Source of the DNA: Pseudomonadota bacterium
Lineage (GTDB): Bacteria; Myxococcota_A; Polyangia; Polyangiales; Polyangiaceae
Direction: 5' to 3'
Assembly: GCA_023423895.1 (NCBI GenBank)
Contig: JAFAER010000102.1
Coordinates: 1 to 64,000, forward strand
Length of the DNA stretch: 64,000 nucleotides
How positions within the stretch are numbered: the stretch's first letter is position 1; every line of letters begins with the position of its first letter. The translations under genes and the position numbers were made by a program. Below the pieces are notes generated by a model. It was not told the DNA's origin, made no database searches, and was given only the letters and a program-made list of their open reading frames with translations. This document shows positions 63,999 through 64,000 of this stretch, piece by piece.

Positions 63999-64000
63999 AG

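Overview
This is a roughly two-thirds GC, gene-dense chromosomal segment that looks myxobacterial, most likely order Polyangiales (Labilithrix/Sorangium-like). The evidence is the set of membrane-linked Ser/Thr kinases (one with a PEGA domain), an orphan CHASE3 chemoreceptor, many lipoproteins with Asp/Gly/Ala-rich linkers, RCC1 and 'WGSGPDDVWAVG' propellers, and Cys-rich 'NCGACG' repeat lipoproteins. The genus is inference. I found no rRNA, tRNA, CRISPR array or prophage.

Layout. 1-600: end of a four-helix-bundle gene, a decayed IS5-type transposase fragment and a GGGCAC hexamer tract. 612-7122 (minus): a tight five-gene surface-glycan operon (hexapeptide acyltransferase, SDR, TMTC-like glycosyltransferase with a repeat-like tail, small protein, YfhO-like membrane protein). 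7248-13754: RNase HI, phosphoglycerate mutase gpmI, a PEGA Ser/Thr kinase translationally coupled to a LysM protein, a Bcp-type peroxiredoxin and a LuxR regulator. 13864-19184 (minus): a secreted GH43 enzyme, then a beta-oxidation pair (thiolase plus a 3-hydroxyacyl-CoA dehydrogenase/enoyl-CoA hydratase fusion). 19312-21043: a membrane Ser/Thr kinase gene broken by a perfect 19-bp tandem duplication.

21078-30022 is the most interesting region. A five-gene minus-strand operon encodes a membrane regulator-like protein and four surface lipoproteins. A plus-strand operon encodes an ECF sigma factor and a paralogue of the same regulator-like protein. Both operons are preceded by nearly the same promoter-like element, GTGAGCAA-N14-CCCATT(A/T)AG, ending exactly 5 nt before the ATG. 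I infer that the ECF factor drives its own operon and the lipoprotein operon, perhaps as leaderless transcripts.

30192-40996: barrel-like secreted protein, chemoreceptor, Ser/Thr kinase, gluQ, the ergothioneine pair egtB-egtD, a bifunctional anthraniloyl-CoA-type monooxygenase/reductase and a small conserved-looking protein. 40997-41788 holds no convincing gene. 41789-53955: cell-surface functions, including an alpha/alpha-toroid protein, an MBOAT O-acyltransferase, two paralogous SGNH proteins (a plausible polysaccharide O-acetylation system), an inactive-looking M23-fold lipoprotein, a protein with a duplicated 'TMEVxMSWLE' motif and an HTTM protein. 53976-64000: pncB, a beta-propeller lipoprotein, a lytic transglycosylase, a CPBP-family membrane protein, gltX, DUF2752 and DUF4190 proteins, a lipoprotein and the start-truncated DUF4349 protein that runs off the window.
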